In this document: positions 61,998 to 64,000 of the stretch, piece after piece
How positions within the stretch are numbered: the first letter of the stretch is position 1
Layout: each line of letters opens with the position of its first letter
From: JAXHUM01 sp034189325
GTDB lineage: Bacteria; Desulfobacterota; DSM-4660; Desulfatiglandales; Desulfatiglandaceae
Assembly (NCBI GenBank): GCA_034189325.1
Contig: JAXHUM010000043.1
Span: 1 to 64,000 of the forward strand
Reading direction: 5' to 3'
Length of the DNA: 64,000 nt
The notes under the pieces: generated by a model
What the model was told of the DNA's origin: nothing
Database searches by the model: none
What the model saw: the letters and a program-made list of their open reading frames with translations, nothing else
Made by a program: the position numbers and the translations under genes

Positions 61998-62999
61998 ATG
62001 GATATAACCGGGAAGAAGATTCTTGTTATTGGAGGAGCCGGGCTGATCGGCTCTCATGTTGTGGAGGAATTACTCAAAGAAGATGTCGGGGAAGTTGTTG
62101 TTTATGACAATTTTTGCAGAGGGACGATGGATAATTTGGAGGAGGCCTTGAAGGATCCTCGATGCAGAGTTTTTGAAATCGGCGGTGATATTCTTCAAAC
62201 CGACATCTTGAGCGAAGCGATGAAAGAGGTCCAGGGGGTGGTGCATCTTGCGGCGTTATGGCTCTTACAGTGTTATGAGTATCCAAGGGCAGCCTTTGAC
62301 GTCAATATCCGTGGGACTTTTAACGTCCTTGAGGCCTGTGCTGCAAATCAGGTCGAACGATTGGTCTATTCTTCCTCCGCCTCGGTTTACGGGGATGCTG
62401 TAGAAGAGCCCATGACAGAGGGACATCCTTATAATAATTGGACATTCTATGGGGCCACGAAAATTGCCGGGGAGCACATGTTCAAGGCGTTTCACAATCG
62501 TTACGGTCTTCAAGGGACAGGCCTAAGATACATGAATGTTTATGGTCCCCGCCAGGATTATAAAGGCACTTATATTGCCGTCATTATGAAGATCCTCGAC
62601 AATATCGATAACGGCCGGTCTCCTGTTGTATTCGGCGATGGGAGCCAGGCCTATGACTTTATCTATGTGGGAGATACTGCGCGAGCAAATGTATGCGCTC
62701 TTAAGAGCGACATCCCCTTCGGCTTATACAATGTGGGTCGAGGGATAAAGACATCCATAAGAGAGTTAACAGAGATAATTTTGAGGATTACAGGCTCTGA
62801 TCTTCCTATCCAATACGAACCTGCCGGCCAGACATTTGTGACGAATCGAGTGGGCGACCCTGTCTCTGCGGAAAAGGACCTCAATTTCAAGTGGACTGTT
62901 GATCTCGAGGAGGGGTTGAGACGACTTATCGAGTGGCGACAGAAAAACATTGAAAAGAAGCTGGAGAGGGAAAGCTTGAAACAGGCGTCAGGGAGCTAG
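61998..62999 (+). CDS. NAD-dependent sugar-nucleotide epimerase/dehydratase
   Basis: The 333-residue extended SDR has GGAGLIGSHVVEELL, the SSSASVYGD catalytic Ser region and the Tyr-x3-Lys motif in FYGATKIAGEH, then RYMNVYGPRQDY. It is like UDP-glucose 4-epimerase and related UDP-sugar epimerases or dehydratases. The ATG follows AGGGAAAAGG. The stop lies 22 bp before the aminotransferase, so the pair may make an amino sugar from a nucleotide sugar. Confidence 0.92.
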   Translation: MDITGKKILVIGGAGLIGSHVVEELLKEDVGEVVVYDNFCRGTMDNLEEALKDPRCRVFEIGGDILQTDILSEAMKEVQGVVHLAALWLLQCYEYPRAAFDVNIRGTFNVLEACAANQVERLVYSSSASVYGDAVEEPMTEGHPYNNWTFYGATKIAGEHMFKAFHNRYGLQGTGLRYMNVYGPRQDYKGTYIAVIMKILDNIDNGRSPVVFGDGSQAYDFIYVGDTARANVCALKSDIPFGLYNVGRGIKTSIRELTEIILRITGSDLPIQYEPAGQTFVTNRVGDPVSAEKDLNFKWTVDLEEGLRRLIEWRQKNIEKKLERESLKQASGS

Positions 63000-63021
63000 G
63001 GAGAAGGGAGGAAAAGACCTC

Positions 63022-64000
63022 GTGCAGGTGGAGAAGAAAATACCTCTCATCAAACCATATATCACCCAAGAGGTGAAAGACAAAGTGTGTGAGGTGCTGG
63101 AAAGCGGGTATCTGACGGAAGGGCCAGTGACCAGTGAACTTGAAGATCTCTTTGCCGATTATGTGGGAGCCAGGCGCGCTATCGCGGTTACATCCTGCAC
63201 AACAGGCCTGGAAACCGCTCTGAGGGCCTTGGGAATAGGACCGGGAGACGAAGTGATTGTCCCTGATTATACCTATCCCGCTACTGCCGATGCAGTGGCG
63301 ATTGTCGGGGCAAATATCGTTATTGTAGATGTGTGCAGAGAAAATATGCTCATAGACTACGATAAAATTGAGGAGGCTGTTTCAAAACGCACACGAGTCC
63401 TCATGCCTGTCTCCCTATTCGGCAACCCTTTAAACTATGATCGCCTGAACGAGATCAAGAAAAAATACAATCTCTTTATCATTGAAGATGCCGCCTGCTC
63501 ATTGGGGGCCGAATTTAATGGAACCAGGGTCGGAAACCTTGCGGACATAACCGTCTTCAGCCTTCATCCCCGAAAGTTTATCACAACCGGAGAAGGGGGC
63601 ATGATAACAACAAATAACTCGGACTGGGCAGATTGGATTTTGTCCTACAAACATTTCGGAATGGACGAGGGTCGATCTCGGTCGACCACCTGTTTTGAAA
63701 GAATCGGCACAAATTATAAACTGAGTAATGTCCTGGCCGCAATCGGCCTGGTTCAAATGAATCATATTGACTCTCTCATGAATAAACGGGCCCGCTTGGC
63801 TGAGCATTACAGAGAGCTGCTTACAGACAGCCTTGAAGTCACCTTTCCAAGTATGACTTCGAAAGGCGTCCATTCCTGGCAATCGTTCTGTGTGTTTGTG
63901 GATGATCGGGATGATATTGTCCGAAGACTCAGTGAGAGAGGTATTGAAACCCAGATCGGGACATATTCGCTCCATATGCATCGGGCCTTTGCAAAGAGTG
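63022..64000 (+). CDS. DegT/DnrJ/EryC1/StrS-type sugar aminotransferase, 3' end outside window
   Basis: From the GTG at 63022 (GGGAGG 10 bp upstream) the frame stays open to the end of the window, over 326 codons. Motifs are IPLIKPYIT, GYLTEGPV, VTSCTTGLETALRALGIG, DYTYPATADA, EDAACSLGAEF and the PLP-lysine segment SLHPRKFITTGEGGM. Such enzymes transaminate keto-sugars or build perosamine-like amino sugars. The upstream epimerase suggests a shared pathway for a surface polysaccharide. The C-terminus is not visible. Confidence 0.92.
   Translation, partial: MQVEKKIPLIKPYITQEVKDKVCEVLESGYLTEGPVTSELEDLFADYVGARRAIAVTSCTTGLETALRALGIGPGDEVIVPDYTYPATADAVAIVGANIVIVDVCRENMLIDYDKIEEAVSKRTRVLMPVSLFGNPLNYDRLNEIKKKYNLFIIEDAACSLGAEFNGTRVGNLADITVFSLHPRKFITTGEGGMITTNNSDWADWILSYKHFGMDEGRSRSTTCFERIGTNYKLSNVLAAIGLVQMNHIDSLMNKRARLAEHYRELLTDSLEVTFPSMTSKGVHSWQSFCVFVDDRDDIVRRLSERGIETQIGTYSLHMHRAFAKS

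Noticed and set aside
1..64000. tRNA, rRNA, CRISPR arrays, prophage genes
   Set aside because: No repeat-spacer array, rRNA-like stretch, tRNA-like cloverleaf or phage structural gene was recognised on reading.

Overview
The window looks like a chromosome segment of an anaerobic, c-cytochrome-rich Desulfobacterota (deltaproteobacterium), probably a sulfate reducer or a relative. Pointers are ferredoxin-linked 2-oxoglutarate oxidoreductase, a Ni-CO dehydrogenase, desulfoferrodoxin, rubrerythrins, rubredoxins, a flavodiiron protein, multiheme cytochromes c and DVU0298-type proteins. Three genes are interrupted by an in-frame UGA exactly at, or next to, the catalytic cysteine position, so the organism almost certainly uses selenocysteine. 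Nearly everything up to 60.9 kb is on the minus strand; the last 3 kb are on the plus strand. No rRNA, tRNA or CRISPR array was recognised.

1-17 kb (minus): a heavy-metal-associated domain protein, two unusual glycosyltransferase fusions (TIGR04282-TIGR04283 and GT-C-TIGR04283), a cellulose-synthase-like GT2, a nitroreductase, then glk-pgl-zwf-gnd (glucose to ribulose-5-phosphate, making NADPH), a GH63-like hydrolase fused to DUF547, TVP38, a lipoamide-dehydrogenase-like flavoprotein, a secreted rhodanese, a secreted DUF547 protein and an old-yellow-enzyme reductase. 17.5-27 kb: rubrerythrin, a thioesterase and a compact oxidative TCA block (citrate synthase, isocitrate dehydrogenase, aconitase, korDABC), then thiol peroxidase. 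27-35 kb: a sterol-desaturase-like membrane protein behind two selenocysteine rhodaneses (one fused to a rubrerythrin-like domain) and an NfuA-type protein, a 141-bp MITE-like element, a methyltransferase, an acyl-CoA synthetase and a YyaL protein. 35-42 kb: an RND exporter with LolA-like and beta-barrel partners and an octaheme HAO-like cytochrome. 42-46 kb: an epimerase, a DUF4037 protein, a DUF4258-YgiT fusion, a HEAT protein, a ferredoxin and small Cys-rich proteins.

46-61 kb is the most distinctive part: a dense oxygen and oxidative-stress island (thioredoxin, DUF302, selenocysteine peroxiredoxin, triheme cytochrome, DsrE, flavodiiron protein, histidine kinase, three rubredoxin-like proteins, CooS, CBS protein, two flavodoxins, desulfoferrodoxin, two rubrerythrins). 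At its upstream end are a -24/-12 (sigma-54) promoter, three copies of a TGAGACA-N4-TGTCTCA-like palindrome and then the gene for a GAF-PAS-AAA-Fis activator. This reads as one sigma-54-controlled stress regulon, unusually including a CO dehydrogenase. 61-64 kb (plus): a winged-helix regulator with a good sigma-70 promoter, then a second near-perfect sigma-54 promoter ahead of a sugar epimerase and a DegT aminotransferase that runs off the end, probably the start of a surface polysaccharide locus.
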